Source: Muribaculaceae bacterium (lineage in GTDB: Bacteria > Bacteroidota > Bacteroidia > Bacteroidales > Muribaculaceae). From it: a stretch of DNA of 47,546 bases. This document shows, piece after piece, positions 8,951 through 17,624 of this stretch. The stretch covers positions 1 through 47,546 of the forward strand of contig JAFYSL010000007.1 of the NCBI GenBank assembly GCA_017559355.1. Direction: 5' to 3'. Numbering within the stretch: position 1 is the first letter of the stretch; each line of letters starts with the position of its first letter. The position numbers and the translations under genes are program-made. The notes under the pieces were generated by a model. That model was not told the DNA's origin, did no database searches, and saw nothing but the letters and a program-made list of their open reading frames with translations.

Positions 8951-10243
8951 TTGGAAAAATTAATGCAATATGTGTGGCAACATAGATTGTGGATGGCACA
9001 GACTATGTTTACGGTCGATGGGCGAAAAATACAAGTCATCGACCCAGGTCGTCTTAACACCGATGCTGGGCCCGATTTTTTCAATGCCAAAGTAAAGATC
9101 GATGGCGAAATGTGGGTGGGAAACATCGAAATCCACGTGAGAGCAAGCGATTGGTTTCGACACCACCACGACACCAACAAAGCATACGATAACGTAATCC
9201 TCCATGTTGTAGAGAAAGATGATATGCCAGTGCGCCGAGCAAATGGAGAGATTATCCCACAGTTATGCATGCCATGTTCTGCCCAATTTAGCGAGCAATA
9301 TCATCGATTGGTCAATAGCGCCACAAGCGAACTCCCTTGCGCTGAAGAGATTTCTCTAATTCCATCAATTTACATAACCGACATGATTTCGACTCTCGGT
9401 TATGAACGCCTATTTGACAAAGTTGAGCGCATTGAAAAACTACTCCACACTTTTGCTGGCGATTGGAATGAAGTGTGCTATGTGCTATTGGCTCGCAGTC
9501 TTGGATTTGGAATAAACAGCGATGCTTTTGAGCGTTTAGCAATGGCAACTCCGCTCAAAATAATGGCCAAGCATAACGATTCTCTCACTGCAATTGAGGC
9601 AATGCTATTTGGTCAGTCGGGGTTACTTGATTCTGTACCCAATGATGACTCTTATGTATCAACTTTGAAGAATGAATATTCTTTCTACGCTCAGAAGTTT
9701 GGTCTAAAACAACCTTCTTCATTGGGGTGGAAAATGGCAAGAATGCGTCCACAAAACTTTCCTCATCGTCGCATTGCAATATTAGCCACAATGATTGAAG
9801 GGGGCTTCTCTTATGCTTCGAAAATGATGACAGCAAAAAATATCGACGAAGTAAAAGACCTTTTCAACATTGAACTATCGGGCTATTGGTCGAGGAGATA
9901 TTCGTTTAATGCCTCAGAGGGTATCGCTACTCGTGGATTAAACGACAGCTCTATTAATATTCTTATTATCAACGCTGTTGCACCCACAATATATGCCTAT
10001 GGTAAGTTATGTGGTGATGAAGATGCTTGCGCTCGAGCTGTAGAAATGCTACAATCACTCAAAGCCGAACGCAACTCCATTGTTGAATTATTCACTCGAG
10101 CCGGCATTGAATGTAAAGATGCCTTTGCATCTCAAGCACTAATACAATTGCGACGCAACTACTGCGAAACACGCAAGTGTTTGTACTGCCGCATCGGGCA
10201 TCGCATGCTTGCTCGCCACGCTCGCAACAATAACGCTCAATAA
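8951..10243 (+). CDS. DUF2851 family protein
   Basis: A 430-residue protein of the Bacteroidetes-typical DUF2851 family, function unproven. Residues ~1-110 contain the conserved block with DPGRLNTDAGPDFFNAKVKIDG and EIHVRASDWFRHHHD, rich in Asp, Glu and His and resembling a nuclease-type catalytic patch. The C-terminus has a CRIGH segment and a Cys pair (CETRKCLYC). No signal peptide, so probably cytoplasmic. The start is unusual: the N-terminus expected for the family (M-E-K-L-M-Q-Y-V-W) needs TTG at 8951, with no in-frame ATG before it; the first ATG is four codons later at 8963. It converges with the DUF4919 gene, only 21 bp away. Confidence 0.85.
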   Translation: MEKLMQYVWQHRLWMAQTMFTVDGRKIQVIDPGRLNTDAGPDFFNAKVKIDGEMWVGNIEIHVRASDWFRHHHDTNKAYDNVILHVVEKDDMPVRRANGEIIPQLCMPCSAQFSEQYHRLVNSATSELPCAEEISLIPSIYITDMISTLGYERLFDKVERIEKLLHTFAGDWNEVCYVLLARSLGFGINSDAFERLAMATPLKIMAKHNDSLTAIEAMLFGQSGLLDSVPNDDSYVSTLKNEYSFYAQKFGLKQPSSLGWKMARMRPQNFPHRRIAILATMIEGGFSYASKMMTAKNIDEVKDLFNIELSGYWSRRYSFNASEGIATRGLNDSSINILIINAVAPTIYAYGKLCGDEDACARAVEMLQSLKAERNSIVELFTRAGIECKDAFASQALIQLRRNYCETRKCLYCRIGHRMLARHARNNNAQ

Positions 10244-10264
10244 TCCTAAAAAATACTATTGGTT

Positions 10265-11005
10265 TTAGTTGCCCGAACGGTCAAAGTCGTCGAGCATATA
10301 TTTTATGTTGAAGTAGAAGCCTGAAGGAAGATGCTCCGAAATACGCCTCAATATAATATGATCATAATAAGGCTCAATAAACTCCTGGCGTTCAACAACG
10401 TAATGAGGACTTATAAAGTCAATCAACGCATACTCATGTCCAATATTTATCACATGCCATGCTGTTTCTTGCGACTCACCTGTACCAGTTGACAATATTG
10501 CTCGCAACACATTATTGAGACGAGTTTGCCAATGTCGCGCCAAATTATGTTTTTTCTTTTCCTTATAGGCATAGATAAGATAATTCATTTGTTGCAAATC
10601 AAATGGATCATCCTTCAACGACATTTCGGCATACTTAATAATTGAATCACACTCTAAACGCGAAAGATGTTCTTTGTAATAAAGTGTTGATATAGATTGT
10701 GAATAGTCATTTCTGCTATATGGTTGATATTCGGGCTGAAACACATACCCATAGTAGAGTTGACGATAGTCGTTGACACTCATCGTAGGGTCGTTTTTTT
10801 CATAACGCTTCATCAACTTATCATACTTGCGTGAATCAGCAAAATCACGAATCTTTTCAAGGTCGGGCGAAAGATCGGGTACCTTCTTTTGCGCCACATA
10901 TACAATAACAGTACCTTGTACAGACACCGTATCTTGTATTTGCGCCATCAATTGCATATTGATAGCAGTGAATAATATAGTGAGTATTAACCAAAGTCTC
11001 TTCAT
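10265..11005 (-). CDS. Exported DUF4919-like protein
   Basis: A 246-residue protein with a clear signal peptide (MKRLWLILTILFTAINMQLMAQ, cleavage after about residue 21-22). The mature part is mostly helical and Tyr-rich, with segments such as YRQLYYGYVFQPEYQPYSRND and a C-terminal GFYFNIKYMLDDF, as in the DUF4919 family found in Bacteroidetes. The biochemical role is unknown and the location is probably periplasmic. It lies 30 nt downstream of the membrane-protein gene at 11036-11524 and is likely cotranscribed with it. Confidence 0.8.
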   Translation of the reverse strand: MKRLWLILTILFTAINMQLMAQIQDTVSVQGTVIVYVAQKKVPDLSPDLEKIRDFADSRKYDKLMKRYEKNDPTMSVNDYRQLYYGYVFQPEYQPYSRNDYSQSISTLYYKEHLSRLECDSIIKYAEMSLKDDPFDLQQMNYLIYAYKEKKKHNLARHWQTRLNNVLRAILSTGTGESQETAWHVINIGHEYALIDFISPHYVVERQEFIEPYYDHIILRRISEHLPSGFYFNIKYMLDDFDRSGN

Positions 11006-11035
11006 TTTAGGTATATGCTTTTAAGTGATGTGTTG

Positions 11036-11524
11036 TTATCGTATATAGTTTGTTAGTAATTTTTCTAATATCGTAGCGAAGATGCTCATGGCAACAATCA
11101 TCGGTAATCCCATTGAAGCCAATCGTTTTACAAACTCGCGTGATGGGAATTGTATTACTTGTCCCTCGGGAGTGCAACAATATGCCACAAGTCCCATTGA
11201 AGCGCCCAATGCAGCGCCAATTATAATACCTGCGTGCGACATTAACATTCCCACTACGGCTCCTGCTAATGTCCCCACTGCAACATATCCTCGACCACTT
11301 TCATTACGACGAATTGCTGGCTGTGCCATATTTATAAGTAGCACCATCAATGTGGCCATACCCCAAAACATGAGACTATTGCTACTCACAACAATATTGT
11401 TACTTGCATCTAATATCCACATTGCCGCATAACAAAGAAGCACCGATGGAATGACGGGACGAAATGCTAATACTAACGCCCCTATTATCAGCAATAATCC
11501 TATTATGAGACAAAAAGTTGACAT
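11036..11524 (-). CDS. DUF456-like membrane protein
   Basis: A 162-residue protein with about five hydrophobic segments: two at the N-terminus (residues 4-42), one around 52-66, a glycine-rich pair around 80-112 (VGTLAGAVVGMLMSHAGIIIGAALGASMG) and one at the C-terminus. The Gly-rich hairpin pattern resembles DUF456 membrane proteins, whose role is unknown; I assign this tentatively. It is first in a two-gene unit with the DUF4919 gene and has a -7 element 30 bp upstream. Confidence 0.7.
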   Translation of the reverse strand: MSTFCLIIGLLLIIGALVLAFRPVIPSVLLCYAAMWILDASNNIVVSSNSLMFWGMATLMVLLINMAQPAIRRNESGRGYVAVGTLAGAVVGMLMSHAGIIIGAALGASMGLVAYCCTPEGQVIQFPSREFVKRLASMGLPMIVAMSIFATILEKLLTNYIR

Positions 11525-11554
11525 AGTTATCCAATTTGCATTTATAGTCGTTTA

Positions 11555-11562
11555 CAAATATA
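11555..11562 (-). promoter_or_regulatory. -7 element for the DUF456-like gene
   Basis: The minus strand reads TATATTTG, matching TAnnTTTG, 30 bp before the ATG at 11524. The rest of the 188-bp gap up to birA contains only a weak 5-bp hairpin (11684-11696). Confidence 0.45.
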
Positions 11563-11712
11563 CAAATTATTTTGCAGAATGTTGATAATGAAACTTTTTT
11601 TGACACGAATTAGCATTTCCCTAATAAATCGAGAAATAATATACATAATTTAAGGTTACAATATTAATACAAAAGACAATCTCATCTGATACAGATAATA
11701 CAATCCTCTAAT

Positions 11713-12459
11713 TTATAATATTGCCATTACCTCTTTGAAAGCGAAGGAGCGTGAGTTTTCCTGTGTATCACAAAGGGTGAGAATGCCGTCGGGGGCTACA
11801 TCGGCAATTCTAGCATCAAACTTTTCGCCCTGAGGTGTAGAGTATGTGTAATAGCCATCGTTACGCCACAATTTTTCGCAGTATTCCTTATGAAGTGTAT
11901 CAAATGATTGCGTAGCATCGTAATGGTCAAATGTGGCAACTATTTCATCGGTTACCTCCTCAAGCAAATCGTCAAGAGATAGTTCTTTATCAATGTAATT
12001 TATTATTGAAATAGGGTTTGGTGCATCAGAGATGAATTCACGTTGATTTACATTCAACCCCACCCCCACTATTGATTGTGAAATATTCATTCCACACAAA
12101 GTATTTTCAATGAGTATGCCACAAATTTTATGGTCATCAACATAAATATCGTTAGGCCACTTAATCGCTACTCGATGATTTGTGATATAACGTGTTAATG
12201 TATTGATAATCGCCACGCTCACGGCCTCTGAAATGTAAAATTGCTGACGAGCAATGATGTTATTGGGGCGTAATAGCACTGAGAAAGATAGGTTTTTATT
12301 GGGCTGCGACTCCCATGTATTACCTCGTTGCCCACGACCTGCAGTTTGACAATATGTTGACACTACTGTAGCATGGGGCAAATCAATGGCTCTACCAGCA
12401 AGATATGTATTAGTAGAGCCGATTGAATCGAGGTGTATTATATTTGTTTTTTTTGACAT
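11713..12459 (-). CDS. birA: Biotin--[acetyl-CoA-carboxylase] ligase
   Basis: This enzyme activates biotin with ATP and attaches it to a lysine of biotin carrier proteins such as acetyl-CoA carboxylase. The catalytic GRGQRGNTWES motif is near residue 40, the conserved KWPNDIYVDDHKICGILIE near 100, and VGVGLNVNQ follows. The 248-residue length and absent N-terminal helix-turn-helix show a group I ligase with no repressor function. It is last in the operon, 5 nt after tsaE. The C-terminal domain is present (KEVMAIL end). Confidence 0.95.
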   Translation of the reverse strand: MSKKTNIIHLDSIGSTNTYLAGRAIDLPHATVVSTYCQTAGRGQRGNTWESQPNKNLSFSVLLRPNNIIARQQFYISEAVSVAIINTLTRYITNHRVAIKWPNDIYVDDHKICGILIENTLCGMNISQSIVGVGLNVNQREFISDAPNPISIINYIDKELSLDDLLEEVTDEIVATFDHYDATQSFDTLHKEYCEKLWRNDGYYTYSTPQGEKFDARIADVAPDGILTLCDTQENSRSFAFKEVMAIL

Positions 12460-12464
12460 CGCTA

Positions 12465-12887
12465 TTATTCGATAGTAATGGTGCGAGTGTCATCATCGTT
12501 TACAATGATATTAACTCTCACTGTGTCATGAGGTAGAATATCCTCGATGCGTTCGGGCCACTCAAGGAAACACAATGCGCCCGAGTCAAAGTAATCCTCT
12601 ACACCTATATCAAATGCTTCTTCAAGCGACTCAAGACGATAGAGGTCGAAGTGATAAATCAATTCGGCAGTAGTGTCGGAGCGATACTCATTGATAATTG
12701 AGAATGAAGGAGAGTTGGTTGTATCATCTTCCACTCCAAGTGCTTTACATAGAGCGTTGATGAATGTCGTTTTACCAGCACCCATTTCACCATTGAATGC
12801 ATATACTGTTTCATCGCCCATTTGTGCAATAAATTCTTTTGCCACTTCAGCGATATCGTTGAGTGATTTTAATTGAATAGTTTTCAT
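12465..12887 (-). CDS. tsaE: TsaE, tRNA t6A biosynthesis ATPase
   Basis: A 140-residue P-loop ATPase needed with TsaB, TsaC and TsaD to make threonylcarbamoyladenosine at position 37 of ANN-decoding tRNAs. Walker A is [10 protein letters not shown] (about residues 34-43), followed by [12 protein letters not shown] and the HFDLYRLES and FLEWPERI motifs typical of the family. It lies 12 nt after porX and 5 nt before birA, so it is clearly cotranscribed; its cofactors are not in this window. Confidence 0.96.
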   Translation of the reverse strand: MKTIQLKSLNDIAEVAKEFIAQMGDETVYAFNGEMGAGKTTFINALCKALGVEDDTTNSPSFSIINEYRSDTTAELIYHFDLYRLESLEEAFDIGVEDYFDSGALCFLEWPERIEDILPHDTVRVNIIVNDDDTRTITIE

Positions 12888-12899
12888 ATATTGTTTTTT

Positions 12900-14441
12900 T
12901 TATTTTGCTGATAATGTAATTAATGGAATAATCATCTCCTCAAGAGAGATACCACCATGTTGGAATGTATCGGTATAATATTGCACATAGTAGTTGTAGT
13001 TATTTGGATAAGCAAAGAAATCGCGATTGCCTGCAAATACATATGTGGTTGACACATTAGGCGATGGCAATCCATACACCTCGGGGCGTTTTATCTCATA
13101 CACCTGTTTGGGGTTATAACTAAGATTTTTGCCAAGTTTGTAACGCAAATTAGTGTTGGTATTTCTATCACCCACAACCTTTATTGGATTATCTACTCGA
13201 ATTGTACCATGGTCGGTAGTAAGTACAATCTTATACCCTTTTTCGGCGATTTTACGCAATAACTCAAGAGCTGAAGAGTGACGAAACCACGACTCGGTCA
13301 ACGAGCGATATGCTGCATTTGATGCTGCAAGTTCGCGAATCATCTTTGACTCGGTACGAGCATGCGAAAGCATATCTATAAAGTTAAGTACAATAATGTT
13401 GAGGTCGTTATTCTCAAGATTTGAAAACTCACGAATAAGTCGTTCGCCTGCTGCTGAGTCATTAATCTTATTATAAGAAAACTTACATTGACGACGGTAG
13501 CGATTAAACATCGTTTCAATCAATGGTGATTCATTGATATTTTTACCCTCTTCTTCATCTTCGTCAATCCACAAATCGGGGAACATTTTCTCAATCTGCA
13601 CAGGCATCAATCCTGAGAAGATGGCATTGCGAGCATATTGTGTTGCAGTAGGGAGTATTGAGCAATATACATCTTCGTCAAATGTAAAATAATCGCTCAA
13701 CAAAGGCTTCACTGTGCGCCATTGGTCAAGACGGAAGTTATCAATAAGAATGAAGAACACCTTTTCCCCTTTATCGAGCAATGGGAATACTTTATTCTTA
13801 AACACATCAGGGCTCATCACCGGATGCGAATCGCCCGACATCCATTTCTCGTAGTTCTTCTTAACAAACTTGTAAAAGGTTGAATTGGCTTCAATCTTTT
13901 GCATATTGAGTAGTTCGTCCATATTGGTATCGGCCGATGCCAATTCCAATTCCCAGAACACCAATTTACTATAAAGTTCATACCAATCTTCTATTGATGA
14001 AGCGTTGGAAATGAGGGTTGTAATATTGTTAAATTCCTGACGATAATCAGATGTAGCTTGTACCGATACGAGTTGCTCACTATGAAGATTTTTCTTTATC
14101 GAAAGCAAGATTTGATTAGGATTAACTGGTTTAATAAGATAATCGGCTATTTTATTACCAACAGCTTGGTCCATAATATTCTCCTCCTCACTCTTTGTAA
14201 TCATAATTACAGGAATGTGGGGTGAAATTTGTTTAATCCTCGACAATGTTTCAAGACCTGTCAACCCTGGCATATTCTCATCGAGAATAATCAAATCAAA
14301 GTGTTGCGACTCAACCAATTCAAGGGCATCACGACCATTATTAACCGTTACAAGATTATACCCTTTATTCTTAAGAAACATAATGTGGGGCTTGAGAAGA
14401 TCTATTTCATCATCGGCCCAAAGTATAGTGTGAGTACTCAT
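12900..14441 (-). CDS. porX: PorX, T9SS response regulator with PglZ domain
   Basis: PorX is the response regulator of the PorX/PorY pair that controls T9SS genes and also acts as a PglZ-type phosphodiesterase. Residues 1-125 form a receiver domain with the acidic pair D10-D11, phosphoacceptor D54 (LIILDENMPGL) and K104. Residues ~225-513 are alkaline-phosphatase-like: D233 (FILIDNFRLDQW), a conserved Thr in ILPTATQYARNAIFSG and a metal-binding DHG motif (VLTTDHGT). The 513-residue length matches known PorX. The sensor PorY is not in this window. It lies 24 nt after porW and 12 nt before tsaE. Confidence 0.95.
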   Translation of the reverse strand: MSTHTILWADDEIDLLKPHIMFLKNKGYNLVTVNNGRDALELVESQHFDLIILDENMPGLTGLETLSRIKQISPHIPVIMITKSEEENIMDQAVGNKIADYLIKPVNPNQILLSIKKNLHSEQLVSVQATSDYRQEFNNITTLISNASSIEDWYELYSKLVFWELELASADTNMDELLNMQKIEANSTFYKFVKKNYEKWMSGDSHPVMSPDVFKNKVFPLLDKGEKVFFILIDNFRLDQWRTVKPLLSDYFTFDEDVYCSILPTATQYARNAIFSGLMPVQIEKMFPDLWIDEDEEEGKNINESPLIETMFNRYRRQCKFSYNKINDSAAGERLIREFSNLENNDLNIIVLNFIDMLSHARTESKMIRELAASNAAYRSLTESWFRHSSALELLRKIAEKGYKIVLTTDHGTIRVDNPIKVVGDRNTNTNLRYKLGKNLSYNPKQVYEIKRPEVYGLPSPNVSTTYVFAGNRDFFAYPNNYNYYVQYYTDTFQHGGISLEEMIIPLITLSAK

Positions 14442-14465
14442 TGCTTAAATTGTTGAGGTTAATAA

Positions 14466-17400
14466 TTACGGCATATCAAATAAAGGGTCATCACCTTCCG
14501 ACCCAGTAGGATATGCCACTGGTTGAGATTTTTGTGGATTATCTTGTTTTTGACTCACTGGAGTCTTTTCTGTTTTTTCTACTTTTACAGGAGTTTCCGT
14601 CTTTGGTTCCTCTTTTGGAGTTTGTTGTTTTGTCACCTTTTGATCTTTAACTTCTTGAGTCGGCGCTACGGGTTCTTCTTGTTTCACTGGAGCAACATCT
14701 TTTACAGGCTCTACTGGAACAGAATCTTCTACTATATGTTTAGGAGTTGGAATTCCTTCACTTTTACCAAATTCTTCGGGTGGCAACACAGCCTCTTCTG
14801 TTGCTATATAATCCTCCTCGCCGATAAACTCAAAATACTCTTCAAATGAACGGCCTTCATTGATTAATATCTCAAAGTTCTTAACACTTATTTCTACTTG
14901 ACGCACTCCCACTGGAATGTTGATATCGGTACTTTCGTTCAATTTTTGGCGATATTGTTTCAATTCCTCAACATTGTTGCAACCTTTAATAAGAACTAAT
15001 CCAAGATTGCCAAAGTGCATCAATTGCAAATCAAAGTCTCTAACTGTATAAGCCGAGAAGTTGTGCATTGCCACATCATACAACAATTGATTTGCCGATA
15101 TCTTATCATTAGGGAATAACAACACAAGTAATTGTGGTTCATTTACATCGAGTGTAAATGCAGCTGGTTTATCAGCGTTAGCACTTGCAATAGAGTCATT
15201 GCCCAATCGAGTTTCCCACACCATACCACGCAAGTTGGTTGAACCACTCTCAACCTTGCGGCCTTGTGCCATCTGCTTGAGATAAGATGATGCCAATGGA
15301 GTAATATCTGTATCGGGATACTTTTCGAGTAATTCTTTAAGTGTAGTATTAAATTGTTCAGAATCCCCTTCGGTCAAGAATGAAAGCCCATGCAAGAACA
15401 TAAACTTAGGCATGATGCGACTCAATGGGAATTTTTCTGACATGTATTTATATGCATCGTGCACTTCATCATTGCGATTAGCAAGATATGCTTCATAAGC
15501 CGAGGCATAAAGTGTTTCTTGATGCGTGTTCATCATCTTAAGATTATCAAAATAATTAGGATCACGCATTGCTATACCATATCCACTCTCGGGGAAATGT
15601 TCAAGAATAAGGTCGCGATACTTATTAGCTTGTGCCACATCGTTTTCTCTCACGCTCATTATATACATATTATAATATGTGTCGAGACGATATATGTTGT
15701 CGGGATAATCCGATAACAATCTGTTAAACTCTGAACGAGAAGCACTAAAATCCTCCATCTTATCTTTCAATATAAGCCCCATATTATACAACCCTTCTTG
15801 TATGATTTCGTGGGCAGTATTTCGTTCCTCATCAGTTTTAGGAATTTGCTTGAGATAATATTCGGGATAGTGAGGATCTTCGGCTCTCTTCAATTTTTCC
15901 TCATCCTCTTTTGTGAGTTCTTTTGCTTCGCCTTCGGGGGCATCAGCATTTCCTTCTTCGCCTTCGCCACCACTATCTGCCCCATTTGCTTCAAACTCTG
16001 AGGCATCAAACGATGCTTTGTTTCTACGACGCCAGTCATCTTCAAGTTTACGGCTACCCCACACCTTTTGGAATTCGGTCTTACCCGCATTTTTTGTTGC
16101 AGAGTTATAGAAATACCATGAATCGTCGGTATTCAGAGTAAATGTTTTAGGGGCAGAATTATTTTGCAGATTAGAACCTTGCGCACGTTGCTGAGCAAGA
16201 TACTCCTCACGTTGAGCATTTTCAGCTTCCTCTTTCTCTTTCTTCTTAAGGTCGTCGATTATTTTGTCTATGACCTTTTCAAGTTCTTCGGGCGACAACT
16301 TTGATAGTCGCAAAAGTGAATCTTGCAATGTTACATTTTGTGAATACACGGCAAGTTCATCAAGCACGTCTGAGCGACGCTTTATCTGCTTATAATTAGG
16401 ATAAGTTTCGGGTAATTGTGGCACAGCCTCCGAATAACATGGTTGCGCCTTGTCATAATTGTGTCGTATATAATACAAATTACCCAATGTAACTTGATTT
16501 ATCGCTTTATCAATGCCATTACGAGTACTCTTTTCATTTGCGAGCACATAGTTTTCAATAGCATTAACAGTATCCTTTCGTGACAAATATAGATTACCTA
16601 TCGCATAATATATCTGATCGAGATAATCTTTATTGCGGTCATAAATAGTCATTCGCTTGAGGGATTTTACCTCGGGATCAATCTTGCTACCTGAATAAAC
16701 TTCACTTTGCTTAATTCGGGCATTGAATTTTGTGCGATAAGTAGCACTTGATGCACCACTTACCTTCTTAAACATTGCATACGCCTCATCATTTTTCCCT
16801 TCACGTGAATAGAGTTGACCTAATAGGAATCGTTGGCGTATCTTCTGCGCTCCATCGGCATAATCTATTGATTTTTGCAAATGAGGTATCGCCTTTTCGT
16901 AATCATTGAGTTTGATATAATAACTTGCATACACATTGTGATATAATTCACGATGTGTGCTATTCATCAAATCAGATTCTTTTATTCTTACAATAATATT
17001 TTCGGTTTCAAACAGCCACTCAAGTGCACAATAGCTACGTGCTTGCCACAATTTAGCCTCAAGGACTATGTCGGGCAACCACCAAAAATGCTTTGAAGTA
17101 TAGAAGAATGTTGATGCTGCTCCAAGAAAATCACCATTAAAAAACTGACTACGCCCCATCATCATCCAAGCATTATGAAGGAAAGGATTATATTCCTCTC
17201 GTTTCATCCAATCTTTATATTTTTGGTCCTTTTTGCCCGATTTCTTTTTTGGACGTTTGGTTATTGAACGAAGTTGTATCGCTTTTTGCGCTTTCTCTAT
17301 TGATCGGTCAAAATTTCCACTTGGTTGAGGTGCTTTTGAATTATTTTTAGCCTCAATAGGATGAAGATAAAGTATTTGACTATAATCATCTTCATATTTC

Positions 17401-17588
17401 AACTCCATATCTTTGAGAGTTTCATCAAAGTGAGTTTCGCCGTTGAAATAAATGTTGTATTTTGTTATAAATGCCTGATAACGACGCGAAGAAGCCGTAT
17501 TCTTCTTTGCCGAACACGATGACATTACCACAACAACAACTATTGTAGCAATACAAAATAATATATGTCGTATTTGGCGATATTTCAT
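14466..17588 (-). CDS. porW: PorW/SprE-type TPR lipoprotein of the T9SS
   Basis: A 1040-residue lipoprotein matching PorW (P. gingivalis) / SprE (F. johnsoniae), needed for T9SS assembly and thought to link the translocon to the PorKN ring. A lipoprotein signal ends at C25 (VVMSSCSAKK). Next comes the family start (RRYQAFITKYNIYFNGETHFDE), then TPR-like helical repeats (about 200-450 and 590-780) separated by a Glu/Gln-rich stretch (~440-600), and a C-terminal Pro/Glu/Lys/Val low-complexity tail (~960-1040). The adjacent porX strengthens the call. It lies 36 nt after the 7TM-HD gene. Confidence 0.88.
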   Translation of the reverse strand: MKYRQIRHILFCIATIVVVVVMSSCSAKKNTASSRRYQAFITKYNIYFNGETHFDETLKDMELKYEDDYSQILYLHPIEAKNNSKAPQPSGNFDRSIEKAQKAIQLRSITKRPKKKSGKKDQKYKDWMKREEYNPFLHNAWMMMGRSQFFNGDFLGAASTFFYTSKHFWWLPDIVLEAKLWQARSYCALEWLFETENIIVRIKESDLMNSTHRELYHNVYASYYIKLNDYEKAIPHLQKSIDYADGAQKIRQRFLLGQLYSREGKNDEAYAMFKKVSGASSATYRTKFNARIKQSEVYSGSKIDPEVKSLKRMTIYDRNKDYLDQIYYAIGNLYLSRKDTVNAIENYVLANEKSTRNGIDKAINQVTLGNLYYIRHNYDKAQPCYSEAVPQLPETYPNYKQIKRRSDVLDELAVYSQNVTLQDSLLRLSKLSPEELEKVIDKIIDDLKKKEKEEAENAQREEYLAQQRAQGSNLQNNSAPKTFTLNTDDSWYFYNSATKNAGKTEFQKVWGSRKLEDDWRRRNKASFDASEFEANGADSGGEGEEGNADAPEGEAKELTKEDEEKLKRAEDPHYPEYYLKQIPKTDEERNTAHEIIQEGLYNMGLILKDKMEDFSASRSEFNRLLSDYPDNIYRLDTYYNMYIMSVRENDVAQANKYRDLILEHFPESGYGIAMRDPNYFDNLKMMNTHQETLYASAYEAYLANRNDEVHDAYKYMSEKFPLSRIMPKFMFLHGLSFLTEGDSEQFNTTLKELLEKYPDTDITPLASSYLKQMAQGRKVESGSTNLRGMVWETRLGNDSIASANADKPAAFTLDVNEPQLLVLLFPNDKISANQLLYDVAMHNFSAYTVRDFDLQLMHFGNLGLVLIKGCNNVEELKQYRQKLNESTDINIPVGVRQVEISVKNFEILINEGRSFEEYFEFIGEEDYIATEEAVLPPEEFGKSEGIPTPKHIVEDSVPVEPVKDVAPVKQEEPVAPTQEVKDQKVTKQQTPKEEPKTETPVKVEKTEKTPVSQKQDNPQKSQPVAYPTGSEGDDPLFDMP

Positions 17589-17624
17589 CTATAATTTAAC
17601 GGCAAACTTATGGCGTTTATTGCA

